Assembly (NCBI GenBank): GCA_965279205.1
Contig: OZ257144.1
Coordinates: forward strand, 3,038,001 to 3,102,000
DNA length: 64,000 nt
Reading direction: 5' to 3'
Source: UBA7672 sp965279205
Lineage (GTDB): Bacteria > Pseudomonadota > Alphaproteobacteria > Caulobacterales > Hyphomonadaceae
Under the pieces are notes generated by a model that ran no database searches, was not told the origin of the DNA, and saw only the letters and a program-made list of their open reading frames with translations. Made by a program: the position numbers and the translations under genes. Each line of letters starts with the position of its first letter. Position 1 is the stretch's first letter. Below are positions 1 through 8,585 of this stretch, in pieces.

Positions 1-50
1 GGGCCGGCAACCATCAGTCCAGCGGCGGCGGTAAGAAGAAGGCGTTTCAT
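1..50 (-). CDS. 5' end of a secreted protein (partial)
   Basis: Only the first 16 codons are in the window; the gene runs leftwards off the edge. The visible residues are a short positive N-terminus (MKR) followed by a Leu/Ala-rich hydrophobic run, the beginning of a Sec signal peptide. An AAAGGAG ribosome-binding site lies about nine bases before the ATG, which supports this start. The mature protein cannot be identified. Confidence 0.6.
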   Translation of the reverse strand, partial: MKRLLLTAAAGLMVAG

Positions 51-237
51 GATCTGGGCTCCTTTCGAGTCCAGCGCAGGCAAATCCCCTCTTGCAGGCG
101 CATGCAGACATAACGCCTGAGCACATGAACAGACCGTGGGACCGCCGTTCCCCTAGGTTCATGTTGGAGACCATCCCCCGTCCCGGACGGCATGCACACC
201 CTCCCACCGCGACAACGGTGAGCGCCACATCCAACCG

Positions 238-353
238 CTTGTCATCCCGGAAGGCGCGCAGCGGCTGTCCGGGAACCATTCTGCAACATGCGGACAAGCG
301 GATGGATGGATCCCAGCCCTCCGCGACTGCGTCGCTGCGGACGGGATGACAAG
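238..353. repeat. Intergenic inverted-repeat element
   Basis: The 360-base gap between positions 51 and 410 has no convincing gene. It contains a 116-base element bounded by a perfect 12-base inverted repeat (CTTGTCATCCCG at 238-249, its complement at 342-353). A partial relative of the outer end (GTCATCCCGGAAG) recurs near 7395, so this looks like a dispersed palindromic repeat of the REP/imperfect-palindrome kind. It could fold as RNA and act as a terminator for the gene ending at 411. Confidence 0.55.
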
Positions 354-410
354 TCGAGGGTCTGTCCGCATCAGCGGCCACAGACGCTTCTACCCAAAAA
401 TGATCCCGCT

Positions 411-2156
411 CTAGTTAAGCTGCCACTTCTGGCTCAGCTCATAGTCGCACACGCTTGTCGGCTGGCCGTCACGCGTCGCCGGAGCGAAGCGAATGCCCGC
501 TGCCCAGTCACGTGTCGCCTTGTCGAGGCGGCGATAGCCGCTGCCCTTCTTGGTATCGAGGCTCGTCACCCGCCCCGTGTTGTCGATACAGAGCTTCAGG
601 ATGACCGTGCCCTGCTCGTCATCCTGCTGCGACGCCTTGGGATAGACCGGCATGGATGTGTCCAGCCGATACGGCGCCGTCGGCGGCAGAGGTATGCGGG
701 TCGGCGTGGGCGCTGCAATGATCGGCGCCGGCGCCGGCGCCGCAGTCACCGGCGCGGGACTGACGGTCGGAACGGGTGGTCGCGTATCGGTTGCTCTTTG
801 CTGCGGAGGCGTCTCGCTGGTCGTGAGGTCGGCGCGGATGAATCCAACGGTCCGGTCGACCAGCCGCACCTGATACCAGTAGCCGTCCGACTGCGACGCG
901 AGCCCCACGACATCAAGGCTTTCGCCGATCGGGATCATCGACAGCACGGCAACATCCGGCGCGGCGAACGGTTTTTCGCGCAGGCCCGACCCCCTGGCGC
1001 TGACGCGTATTGGTGCGGGCGGCGAATAGGACGTCACCTGGAAATAACGCGCAGGATTCGGCGGCGGCGCCGGCGAGGCGCCTGCCTGCTGCGATCCGGT
1101 CCAGGGTTGCGATGTTTCAATCTCTACCGGATCGGGCGGCGGCGGCGCCTGCGCATACTGCGCCGGGGCAACCGGCTCCACCGTCGGCCCCGACGTGCGC
1201 TGGAAATTCGAGGCGCCATTGCCCATCGCAGCAATGTTGCGGATGGACGGAAGCGTGTCGTTTGCCTTCGTCGTGTCGGGAGCCAGGCCCCAGCCGATCT
1301 GCACATCGCTGGCCCCGGAATCCGAGAAGTACTTCTGCCAGAATTTCCGGTGATCCTCGTTCTGCGTCGTCTTCAGCGAATTCCTGACAACGTAGTGCAC
1401 GCGCACGGCCATGCTGGAGAGGTCCTGCGCCGACATCGCGCCGTTCTGGCCGTCGAACGCGAACTTGTAGCCCTTCGGCGGATAGTGCGAGACGCCGCCG
1501 GGCACGTACTGCGCCATGTCGGAGATCAGCACGAGCCGCCGCTGGATCCGGGGAGAACCAAAGCTGACTGACGACGCGAGCTTGTCGATCGTCTCCATGA
1601 TCGGCGACGTCTCCGCCGGCGGCACGGTCTTCAGCGCCTCAACCGTCTTCGCCAGTTCGTTGCCGACGAGACGCTGGAATCGCTCGGCGACCTGCCGGGG
1701 ATTCTGCGTCTTCCAGTCAGCCTCGGAACCGGCCTGGATCCGGCACTTCGAAAATGTCGGCAGCTTGCGCTCTTCTTCGGCCGGAGCCGCAGTAGATGTC
1801 GCCACTGCGGGTGTCGCCGGCGCCGCGCCTGCGTTGAGGTCTTCCAGCGACGAGAGACCCACGACGGAGAAGCGGGCATAGGTATCAAGCCTCAGATACT
1901 CCTGAAGGATCAGCGTGCGCACATAGTCGAGCTGTTCTCCGGACAAGGCATCGCTCTGATCGATCAGGACGATGGTGTGCACATCCGGAACGGTCTGGCC
2001 GATCTTGCATCCGTCGGCGCCAGTCGCAGGACGCTGGCCAAGATAGACGGTCGTGGCCAGCGTCGCGACGGCCGCAAAGCTGAACGCGAGGATGAGGAGA
2101 GCCTTGCCGGTTTCCCTTCCACCCCGTCGCTTTGGCTGTTTCGGACTGGTGCTCAT
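411..2156 (-). CDS. Membrane-anchored VWA-like / SH3 / TonB-C-terminal fusion protein
   Basis: The 581-residue product has a basic N-terminus and one transmembrane segment (about residues 20-42). A region starting with a DQSD motif in IVLIDQSD resembles the first strand and MIDAS loop of a von Willebrand A domain (about 60-270). A Pro/Ala-rich linker, a bacterial SH3 domain (about 380-450), another Pro-rich stretch and a C-terminal TonB-C-like domain (about 500-581, with GTVILKLCIDNTGRVTS) follow. The combination points to an envelope protein that binds protein or peptidoglycan partners in the periplasm. It lies 11 bases downstream of the membrane protein at 2168-3832, so the two are probably one operon. 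GTG at 2162 is an alternative start; ATG at 2156 was chosen, although no strong ribosome-binding site decides it. The exact function is unknown. Confidence 0.75.
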   Translation of the reverse strand: MSTSPKQPKRRGGRETGKALLILAFSFAAVATLATTVYLGQRPATGADGCKIGQTVPDVHTIVLIDQSDALSGEQLDYVRTLILQEYLRLDTYARFSVVGLSSLEDLNAGAAPATPAVATSTAAPAEEERKLPTFSKCRIQAGSEADWKTQNPRQVAERFQRLVGNELAKTVEALKTVPPAETSPIMETIDKLASSVSFGSPRIQRRLVLISDMAQYVPGGVSHYPPKGYKFAFDGQNGAMSAQDLSSMAVRVHYVVRNSLKTTQNEDHRKFWQKYFSDSGASDVQIGWGLAPDTTKANDTLPSIRNIAAMGNGASNFQRTSGPTVEPVAPAQYAQAPPPPDPVEIETSQPWTGSQQAGASPAPPPNPARYFQVTSYSPPAPIRVSARGSGLREKPFAAPDVAVLSMIPIGESLDVVGLASQSDGYWYQVRLVDRTVGFIRADLTTSETPPQQRATDTRPPVPTVSPAPVTAAPAPAPIIAAPTPTRIPLPPTAPYRLDTSMPVYPKASQQDDEQGTVILKLCIDNTGRVTSLDTKKGSGYRRLDKATRDWAAGIRFAPATRDGQPTSVCDYELSQKWQLN

Positions 2157-2167
2157 GATCACATCCG

Positions 2168-3832
2168 CTAGGCCGAGGCGCCCGCGGGCGCCGTATCGTG
2201 ATCAGTGAAATCTGGATCAGTGTGCTTTGACCCCGCGACCAGAAATTCCTTCATGCGCGCGCGCGCATCCCGTTTCACCTCCTCCTGCAGCGTCTTGCCG
2301 CGATCGGCGATGCTGGCCTTCAGCGCCCGGACGCTCTCGTCGAGTTCAGCCCGCGACCTGCGATTGTGCTCGACAAGGGCGTCAAGCGCTTTGCGCCGGC
2401 TGCGAACCTCATCCAGCTGCTTGTTGGCGAGTTCGATGTTGAGGGAGCCGCCGCTGCCCTGTGCCAGGAACTGGCGATAGTCTTCCGGCGTCGGATATCG
2501 GCTCCAGTAGGCCGGCGGCGGCAGGGTTTCATGGCGAACCCTGTCGTTGCTTTCGCGATAGAACCTCAGCAGCTGGTTGCACTCCGCCACCCAGTGAGCC
2601 TCGCTGTTCAGCACCTCCACTGTCCGCTGTTCGGCAAGATCAGCAATCGCCACGCTCTTGGAGCATTTGGCTTCAACCGCGTCCACTGACTTGCCGCAAC
2701 GCGCCACGGCGTCGTCCAGCTTCAGCGATGCGCTGGCGATGGCGTGCTCGCACTCTTCCTCGAACTCCTTGTTCGCACGTTGCTTCTTCACATCCACCTT
2801 GCGATAGCCCCAGTAAGGATCGGCGAGGTCCTCCCATCCTTCCTTGCAGGCGATGAGGAAGATGATGAAGCCGACGCCCAGCAGACCCCACGCCCAGATC
2901 GAATCCAGCGCAAACCAGCCATTGACTTGCATGTGGCTGAGGGCGCTGCCGAACAGGTTCGTCTCCGACACAGGTCCGGCAGCGCCTTCAGCCGCCGGGG
3001 CGCCGATGGCTGCGAACGGATCGAAGATCGATGTATCAGTTGCGGTTGAATGGACCGACTCCTCGGCGAGCTGGCGGTAATGCGCCACGAGGAAGTTCCA
3101 GAACACGGCGCCCACTAGCGTCGCTACCGTGAACACGATGCCGATGATCTTGGCGAACCAGTTCACATGTCCGAGCAGGCGCCAGCCCACTGCTCCACCG
3201 ATGACGCCACTTACCACATTCACGGCGCTGATCATCATCGCGAGCATGATGCCGCCGCTGAAGCCGCCCGGACTGATGTCCTGCAGGATCACCCCATTGG
3301 CGATCGACTCGACGACCAGCAGACCAAACAGCGTCGCCCAGAACAGAAGCGGCGTACTGTGATAGTCGGCAGGCTTCATTCTCTTGTTTCTTGCGGCGAA
3401 GTACTTGAGGGCGGTTTCCGCTTTCACAAGCTTGTCGCTTGCATCCTTGAGCGCCGGGTTCTCCGACAGCGCGTTGTCGAAATCCGTCTCGGCCTTCTTT
3501 GCCTCCTCGGCAAAATTGAGTTTGTCACCCTCGCCAGCGAGGTTCTGGACAGCCAGGCCCAGCTGCTCCGACAGGAAGGCGAACAGCATCGACACCTTGT
3601 TCACGGCGTGATCGCGGATCTGCATCTGGGTAGCGTTGAGATCCGCATCGTCTGGCTGTGGGGAGTTCGCGGCTGCGTCGTCGAACGCGCGCTTTTCCAC
3701 CTTCAGCTCGGTCTTGAGCTTCTCGTACCGGGCAACCATCCGGTCATCGAGTTCGGGAATCCAGGCTGGATCCGTCTTGGTCCACTGATGTGGAGACGTG
3801 AATCCCCCAACCTGCTGAGGCTTTTGCCCCAT
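2168..3832 (-). CDS. Four-TM coiled-coil membrane protein of unknown function
   Basis: This 554-residue protein has an N-terminal charged, helical region (about 1-150), two pairs of transmembrane segments (about 160-260 and 320-350) separated by a polar loop, and a long Glu/Arg/Lys-rich helical C-terminus predicted to be coiled coil. There is no signal peptide, so both ends are probably cytoplasmic. The ATG at 3832 was chosen because AGGAGGGGGAT precedes it directly; the reading frame extends further upstream without a better site. It is the first gene of an apparent two-gene operon with the VWA-like/SH3/TonB-C protein, so the pair may form an envelope-spanning complex (inference). I do not recognise the family. 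Confidence 0.75.
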   Translation of the reverse strand: MGQKPQQVGGFTSPHQWTKTDPAWIPELDDRMVARYEKLKTELKVEKRAFDDAAANSPQPDDADLNATQMQIRDHAVNKVSMLFAFLSEQLGLAVQNLAGEGDKLNFAEEAKKAETDFDNALSENPALKDASDKLVKAETALKYFAARNKRMKPADYHSTPLLFWATLFGLLVVESIANGVILQDISPGGFSGGIMLAMMISAVNVVSGVIGGAVGWRLLGHVNWFAKIIGIVFTVATLVGAVFWNFLVAHYRQLAEESVHSTATDTSIFDPFAAIGAPAAEGAAGPVSETNLFGSALSHMQVNGWFALDSIWAWGLLGVGFIIFLIACKEGWEDLADPYWGYRKVDVKKQRANKEFEEECEHAIASASLKLDDAVARCGKSVDAVEAKCSKSVAIADLAEQRTVEVLNSEAHWVAECNQLLRFYRESNDRVRHETLPPPAYWSRYPTPEDYRQFLAQGSGGSLNIELANKQLDEVRSRRKALDALVEHNRRSRAELDESVRALKASIADRGKTLQEEVKRDARARMKEFLVAGSKHTDPDFTDHDTAPAGASA

Positions 3833-4041
3833 ATCCCCCTCCTGCACCAACACACCGCCCATCCCGTTTATACACCAATTGTTAACCCACGAAACTGCGC
3901 GGTGTCGGAGAAGAGCAGCCGCGTGACATTGTGGTCGCCGCCGCATTTTATGAGTGCAAAATCAGGGCGTTCCCCTGCCGTGACCGCCTTGCTGGCAATC
4001 CCCCGGCGATTTCGTACTGTTGGCCAGAAGGGAGACTCGCC

Positions 4042-4884
4042 ATGGCCGACAGCGCTGCGAAAACCTACGAGGACATTCTCTATCGCGTCTCGGATGGCGT
4101 CGCCTGGGTCATCCTCAACCGCCCCGACAAGCTCAACGCCTGGCGTGGCGAGATGGACCGCGATGTCCGCGCCGCTATGCGCGAAGCCACCGCCGACGAC
4201 AGCGTGCGCGTCATCGTCCTCACCGGCGCGGGCAAGGGCTTCTGCGCCGGCGCCGACATGGGCATGCTGCAGACGATCCAGTCGGGCGACGCCGGCGCCT
4301 CGCGCTCCGTCGTCAATTCGCACGAGCCATGGGACCGGCAAGCCAATCCCAATTTCCAGAAGCAGTATTCCTGGTTCCCCGCCGTGCCCAAGCCGATCAT
4401 CGGCGCGATCAACGGCGCGGCCGCCGGCCTCGGCCTTATCCTCTCGCTCTATTGCGACGTGCGCTTCGCCGCCGACAATGCGAAATTCACCACCGCCTTT
4501 TCCCGCCGCGGCCTCGTGGCGGAACACGGCATCTCCTGGCTGCTGCCGCGCCTGATCGGCTTCGCCAACGCCGCCGATCTTCTCTATTCGGCCCGCGTCA
4601 TCACCGCGAGCGAAGCTCTCGCCATGGGCCTCGTCTCCCGCGTCATCCCGGCGATCGAGTTCGAAGCCACGGTCACCGCCTACGCCCGCATGCTCGCGAC
4701 CGAAGTCTCACCGCGTTCACTCCGGGAAATGAAACGTGAGATCTGGAACGCGCAATTCCAGGGCCTCGGCGACGCCATCGAATCCGCCAACGCCGACATG
4801 GGCCCCAGCTTCCGCTCCGACGACTTCCGCGAAGGCGTCGCCCACTTTGTCGAAAAACGCGCACCGAAGTTCACGGGGCGCTAG
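4042..4884 (+). CDS. Enoyl-CoA hydratase/isomerase family protein
   Basis: The 280-residue crotonase-fold protein would hydrate or isomerise acyl-CoA thioesters in fatty-acid or related catabolism in the cytoplasm. Typical motifs are visible: WVILNRPDKLNAW near the N-terminus, the oxyanion-hole segment TGAGKGFCAGADMG, and INGAAAGLGL (the second oxyanion segment). The length is normal for the family. The start at ATG 4042 is preceded by GAAGGGAG. The gene is convergent with the terminase gene, whose stop is only eight bases away. The substrate cannot be told from sequence. Confidence 0.9.
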   Translation: MADSAAKTYEDILYRVSDGVAWVILNRPDKLNAWRGEMDRDVRAAMREATADDSVRVIVLTGAGKGFCAGADMGMLQTIQSGDAGASRSVVNSHEPWDRQANPNFQKQYSWFPAVPKPIIGAINGAAAGLGLILSLYCDVRFAADNAKFTTAFSRRGLVAEHGISWLLPRLIGFANAADLLYSARVITASEALAMGLVSRVIPAIEFEATVTAYARMLATEVSPRSLREMKREIWNAQFQGLGDAIESANADMGPSFRSDDFREGVAHFVEKRAPKFTGR

Positions 4885-4892
4885 CCAGCCTC

Positions 4893-6188
4893 CTAGAACG
4901 GCAAGCTCACCCGCGGCGCCGCGCGCGTCTCCGTCAGCTCCGCCACCGCCCACACCAGCGCGTCCACACGGTCGGGCGAGGTGCGCTCGCCCTCCGCGCC
5001 GAACGCACACATCTCGTCCTCAAGGTCGCGCATCACACACGCGTGCCGCACGCGCCCGCGCTCGTACAGCGCCGCCACCGGCTCGGCGCGGTCACGCTTC
5101 GACCGCCCCGCATGGCGCAGCTTCACCCGCACGCCCTCCGTGCCGCCCGCCCTCAGCCCCGCCGCCTCCAGCACCGCGCGCACCATCTCGCCGCCCTGGT
5201 TGGCCTCCGCCACCACCAGGCCTGCGCCGAACCTGCGCGCCGCCGCCGCCACGCGCCCCGCCCACGCCATCGGCCGCAGCCCGCGCACCGTCGCATCGGC
5301 GAGCACGTACACCACGCCTGCGCGCAGCCCCGCCACCACGATCCCGCACGCATCCCCACCCACGCCCGCCGGCGGATCCACCGCCACCACCACGCGCTCC
5401 ATCTCTCCCGCCTCGCCCACTCGGCACGCCTCCACCATCTCCCGCGTCCACAGCACGCCCGGCGGATCGAGCACCAGCTCGCCCTCCAGCTCCTGCCGCC
5501 CCAGCCGCGTGCCGCCGAACATCTCCTCCATCGCCGACACAAACCCCGGCGACAGGTTGCGCGCATTCTCCCGCGTCGCCGCCCGCGTCATCACCACGCC
5601 GCCTGCGCCGCGCTCCGCCAGCCCGGCCAGCGCCCGAACCAGCTCGCGCGCCCGAGGCGTCGTCGTCGCCGCCACACGCGGAGACGCGCCCAGCCGCATC
5701 CCGAACGCCAGCATCCGCCACGTCTCGGCGTCGTTGGCCCACGCGCCGATCTCGTCACACCACGCCGCATCGAACTGCGGCCCGCGCAGCCGCTCCGGCT
5801 CCTCCGCCGAGAACACGTGCGCCACCGCCCCGTTCCGCCACTTCAACCGTCGCCGCGACACTTCGTAGGTCGGCCACTCCGCCTCCAGCCCGATCGACCG
5901 CAGCCCGCTCGGCCCGTCGATCATCACCTCGCGCACGTCATTCAGCGTCGGCCCCACCAGCGCGAGGCGCCGCGCCGTCCCGCTCCTCACCATCGCCCGC
6001 ACCCACTCCGCCCCCGCCCGCGTCTTGCCCGAGCCCCGGCCGCCCATCAGCAGCCACGTCCGCCACGCTCCCTCCGGCCAGCGCTGCGCCGGCGTCGCCC
6101 AGATCCGCCACAGCGCCTTCGCCCTCTCCGGATTCGCCCGGCCCTCCGGGCTCTCCAGCCACGCCAGCACCCTCCGCCTCTGCTCCAT
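4893..6188 (-). CDS. GTA/phage-type terminase large subunit
   Basis: This is a DNA-packaging motor protein: an N-terminal ATPase that pumps DNA into a capsid and a C-terminal RNase H-fold nuclease. In the 431-residue product the Walker A GGRGSGKT is at 49-56 and the Walker B acidic pair in WCDEIG at 145-146. Nuclease acidic residues sit in VVVAVDPP (D271), VVAEANQGG (E328) and DRVDALVW (D407/D409), so both activities look intact. The opening WATPAQRWPEGAWRTWLLMGGRGSGKT-like arrangement matches terminases of alphaproteobacterial gene transfer agents. ATG 6188 is chosen because GGAGGAG lies nine bases upstream; the frame is open to 6311. A small-terminase-like gene precedes it, but no portal or capsid gene follows: the next gene is a convergent enoyl-CoA hydratase. 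Confidence 0.9.
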   Translation of the reverse strand: MEQRRRVLAWLESPEGRANPERAKALWRIWATPAQRWPEGAWRTWLLMGGRGSGKTRAGAEWVRAMVRSGTARRLALVGPTLNDVREVMIDGPSGLRSIGLEAEWPTYEVSRRRLKWRNGAVAHVFSAEEPERLRGPQFDAAWCDEIGAWANDAETWRMLAFGMRLGASPRVAATTTPRARELVRALAGLAERGAGGVVMTRAATRENARNLSPGFVSAMEEMFGGTRLGRQELEGELVLDPPGVLWTREMVEACRVGEAGEMERVVVAVDPPAGVGGDACGIVVAGLRAGVVYVLADATVRGLRPMAWAGRVAAAARRFGAGLVVAEANQGGEMVRAVLEAAGLRAGGTEGVRVKLRHAGRSKRDRAEPVAALYERGRVRHACVMRDLEDEMCAFGAEGERTSPDRVDALVWAVAELTETRAAPRVSLPF

Positions 6189-6768
6189 CAGGACCGTCTC
6201 CTCCGGCCACCCAGGCATCGAGCCGGTCGTAGAGACTGATCTGCAATTCGCGCCTGAGATCGTCTGCGTCATCGCCTGCGCCCGCGCGCCAGGCGCCCTG
6301 TCGTCCGTCATTCAACGCTCCGGAATTTTGAAAGACCACGTCACGCGGCGCGCCGTTCTCGTCGTTCGGCCGCCACGCATACGACGACGCGTCCAGCGCC
6401 ATCCTCCACTCGCTTGCCTGCTTCAGCCGCTCGACCTGTTCGGGATCGCAGCCCTGTGCGCGCGCCCGCCCCGCGAACCACACTCCCATGGCCAGCTCGC
6501 GCCGGTCGCGCTCAGACATCGGCGCGACCCACTTCTCGGCCCTCTTGCGGTCATGGATACTGCGCTCGCTGACACGGAACATCGGCGCCAGATTCTTCAC
6601 CTCGACCCCGCATCCGTGGCGCAGCCGCACCGCCAGCCAGTCCGCGCCAGAAGAGCGATGCCATCGCTTCGGATCCCTCATCCAGCCAGCCGCCCGCGCC
6701 TGGTCAGCGAGCGAAATCTCCAGCCGCGGATCCCCCTCCGCAAACCCTGCCAACCCGTCGTCACTCAT
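5938..6768 (-). CDS. Small-terminase-like helix-turn-helix protein (GTA g1-like)
   Basis: It starts at ATG 6768 with GGAGATCAGGAC in front. The first 190 or so residues look like real protein: an acidic start, WMRDPKRWHRSSGADWLA, and a helix-turn-helix-like stretch (LAPMFRVSERSIHDRKRAEKW) suited to DNA recognition, ending in LRRELQISLYDRLDAWVAG. Position directly upstream of the large terminase suggests a small-subunit role (inference). The frame then continues for more than 80 Gly/Ala/Glu-rich residues inside the terminase gene, ending at 5938. That tail looks like an out-of-frame reading of terminase DNA. A TGATG stop/start overlap exists at the terminase start in another frame, so a one-base frameshift near the end of this gene is possible. 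Confidence 0.6.
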   Translation of the reverse strand: MSDDGLAGFAEGDPRLEISLADQARAAGWMRDPKRWHRSSGADWLAVRLRHGCGVEVKNLAPMFRVSERSIHDRKRAEKWVAPMSERDRRELAMGVWFAGRARAQGCDPEQVERLKQASEWRMALDASSYAWRPNDENGAPRDVVFQNSGALNDGRQGAWRAGAGDDADDLRRELQISLYDRLDAWVAGGDGPDGAEAEGAGVAGEPGGPGESGEGEGAVADLGDAGAALAGGSVADVAADGRPGLGQDAGGGGVGAGDGEERDGAAPRAGGADAE

Positions 6769-6945
6769 GTCCTGATCTCCAGCCAGACGCCCTTCGCGCC
6801 CAACCAGAAACCTTAAGCCCGCCCCAACCCCGGCCGAATCCACGGCCGCCTGTCCCTCACTCCACTCGCCCAAAGCCCTGAGAACACACGCGCAAAATTT
6901 CAGCCCTCCTCCGTTTTGCGTCTGAGCGACCCAACATTTTCGGAG

Positions 6946-7377
6946 AAGTCCTCCACCGCCGAAGGCGGGGGAGGTGGATCAAGTCCTCATCCTGAGGAGC
7001 GCCCGAAGGGCGCGCCTCGAAGGACGAGGACTTGAGACGGAGGGGGCTGGCCGCGAAGCGGCCGGATGCCTCGCGATCCTCCGATCTCAACCCACCAGGA
7101 ATGCACTCGATCCCTGCCGCCGGCGGCTCCCCCTCCGTCTCGCGACGAAGCCGTCGCGATCCACCTCCCCCACTACGTGGGAGAGGACTCCAAGCCCCAG
7201 TCCAGATCGTCAAACTCGCTGGAAGTCCTCCACCGCCGAAGGCGGGGGAGGTGGCAGCCGCGCTCCGCGCGAATGACGGAGGGGGTGAGCGACGGCGCCG
7301 AAGGCGCGATTTGATCCAGTGGATCAAATCGAGGAGCGAACGCCCCCGGCAGGGGCCGCCCGCTCTCGCGGGTGGAT
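6946..7377. repeat. Mosaic of palindromic intergenic repeats
   Basis: The gene-free stretch 6769-7448 is filled with repeats. A unit of about 32 bases, AAGTCCTCCACCGCC then a GGCGGGGGAGGTGG arm, is at 6946-6977 and 7223-7254, with an inverted relative at about 7159-7191. Each direct unit is followed by a variable hairpin and the tag GACGGAGGGGG. A perfect palindrome GATTTGATCC-AGT-GGATCAAATC is at 7308-7330. A further segment, GCCGCCCGCTCTCGCGGG, ends the block at about 7377. The same unit and the same final segment recur at 13065-13151, on the other side of the TIR-STAND gene. I see no gene in this stretch. Confidence 0.65.
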
Positions 7378-7448
7378 GAAACCCCACCCACCGCTGTCAT
7401 CCCGGAAGCGCCCTCGCCTGCAGCCAACCACAGGTATAAGCTGACCCC

Positions 7449-7916
7449 ATGCTCCTGAACCGCCGAACCCTTCTGCTCGCCCCGCCAGCCTTTGCGATTG
7501 CGGGCTGCAAGACGACGCCGAAAATATATGAGCTGAAGACAAGCCGCGACGACGGTTGCATGTGCTGCAGCAGCTGGGCCGAGCAGATGGAGGCGACTGG
7601 CCGCTTCCGTGTTGCGATGTTCGATGCCGGCGACCTGCCCAGCTTCAAGCGGAGCGTTGGCGTTCCGGTCGGCATGGCCGGTTGCCACACAGCGCTGGTG
7701 GAAGCCTACGTGATCGAGGGCCACGTTCCCGCAAAGGACATTCTGCGGCTGCTGGAAGAAAAGCCGAAGGACGTGCTGGGTCTGGTGGTTCCGGGCATGC
7801 CGCGCGGCGCGCCGGGCATGGAGCAGCCAAACGGGACGAAAGACGCGTTCGTCGTCTGGGCGTTCAAGGCCGGCGACGTGAAGGAAGAGTTCGCGTCCTA
7901 TCCTGGCAACGTCTAG
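7449..7916 (+). CDS. DUF411-family lipoprotein, copy A
   Basis: The 155-residue product starts with a basic, hydrophobic leader ending in AIAGC, a likely lipobox (Cys20), so it should be anchored in the envelope. The mature part is a DUF411 domain with a CMCC cluster at residues 37-40 and GCHTALV further on, cysteines and histidine consistent with metal (often copper) binding in this family. The role of the family is not well defined; it is commonly seen near metal-resistance genes. The membrane-protein gene at 7999 follows on the same strand after 82 bases. A near-copy lies at 14307-14774. No strong ribosome-binding site precedes the ATG, which sits 24 bases inside the duplicated segment. 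Confidence 0.85.
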   Translation: MLLNRRTLLLAPPAFAIAGCKTTPKIYELKTSRDDGCMCCSSWAEQMEATGRFRVAMFDAGDLPSFKRSVGVPVGMAGCHTALVEAYVIEGHVPAKDILRLLEEKPKDVLGLVVPGMPRGAPGMEQPNGTKDAFVVWAFKAGDVKEEFASYPGNV

Positions 7917-7998
7917 CGGCGCGGTCGGCCGGCGGTCCTTCGACTCGACGCTAGCGTCAGCTCAGGATGAGGGCGAAGCGGAAGGCTGGGGGCCCAAG

Positions 7999-8421
7999 AT
8001 GAGTGACGTGGTTGTGCAAACGCTGACGCAAAGCGAATTGCTGTCATGGGCGTGGCGGCTGGTGGTGTGGGCGTCGGCCGCTTACCTGTTGGCGCTTGGC
8101 GCACTGGTCTTCATACGCCCGGCGATCGTTCACGGGTTCTTCGGCGGCTTTGCTGTTTCGTGGCGCATCAACTTCCTTGAGGCGGCGGTGCGATTGATTA
8201 TCGGCCTGGCGTTCATGGCCGTGTCGCCTGAAGTGAAACTGCCCGAGGTGTTCTTCTGGTCTGGAGCGGTGCTGGCCGTCACGGCGATCCCGATCATGTT
8301 CCTGTACCGGCTGCACAAGAGCCAGGCGGTGTGGGTGATCCCGCTGACGAAACGCATCCTTCCCCTGATGGGCGTGATCTCGATCGCCGCCGGAGCGCTG
8401 ATCGTGTGGGCGCTGACCTGA
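7999..8421 (+). CDS. Small four-TM membrane protein, copy A
   Basis: This 140-residue protein has four hydrophobic segments (about 20-40, 60-80, 85-105 and 118-138) and short polar ends. I do not recognise the family. The gene follows the DUF411 gene, and an 82-base spacer contains a small palindrome around GACGCTAGCGTC. Its second copy at 14858-15280 has the same base sequence until the last four codons, where the proteins end WALT here and WAVA there. The constant pairing with DUF411 suggests a shared envelope or metal-related role (inference only). Confidence 0.75.
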   Translation: MSDVVVQTLTQSELLSWAWRLVVWASAAYLLALGALVFIRPAIVHGFFGGFAVSWRINFLEAAVRLIIGLAFMAVSPEVKLPEVFFWSGAVLAVTAIPIMFLYRLHKSQAVWVIPLTKRILPLMGVISIAAGALIVWALT

Positions 8422-8585
8422 GCGTCTTCCGGGCCTGAGCGGCTTCCGGGATTGTGACAGCTGTGGGTGGGCATACGCTGGAAGACACCTGATCCCGCTT
8501 GCTTTACCGCAACATCCGCCGCCCCGTTCCAACTCCGGCTTGTCTGTGCCAGAGTGCGTTGTCCCGCGGGGAACGGGGGAACGAC

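Larger units (their letters stand above)
7426..8425 (+). repeat. Duplicated segment, copy A
   Basis: About 1,000 bases, from AACCACAGGTATAAG to just past the stop of the membrane-protein gene, recur in the same orientation at 14284-15285. The upstream leader and DUF411 gene differ at scattered bases between the copies. The spacer and the membrane-protein gene appear identical until the last dozen bases. The copies are 6.9 kb apart and enclose the two TIR genes. Confidence 0.9.

Noticed and set aside
4736..6232. Pro/Ala/Arg-rich open frames on the plus strand
   Set aside because: They are shadows of the terminase genes; the composition is typical of reverse-frame reading.
7308..7330. Palindrome considered as a transcription terminator or attachment site
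   Set aside because: There is no T-tract and no integrase gene nearby; it fits better as part of the intergenic repeat mosaic.
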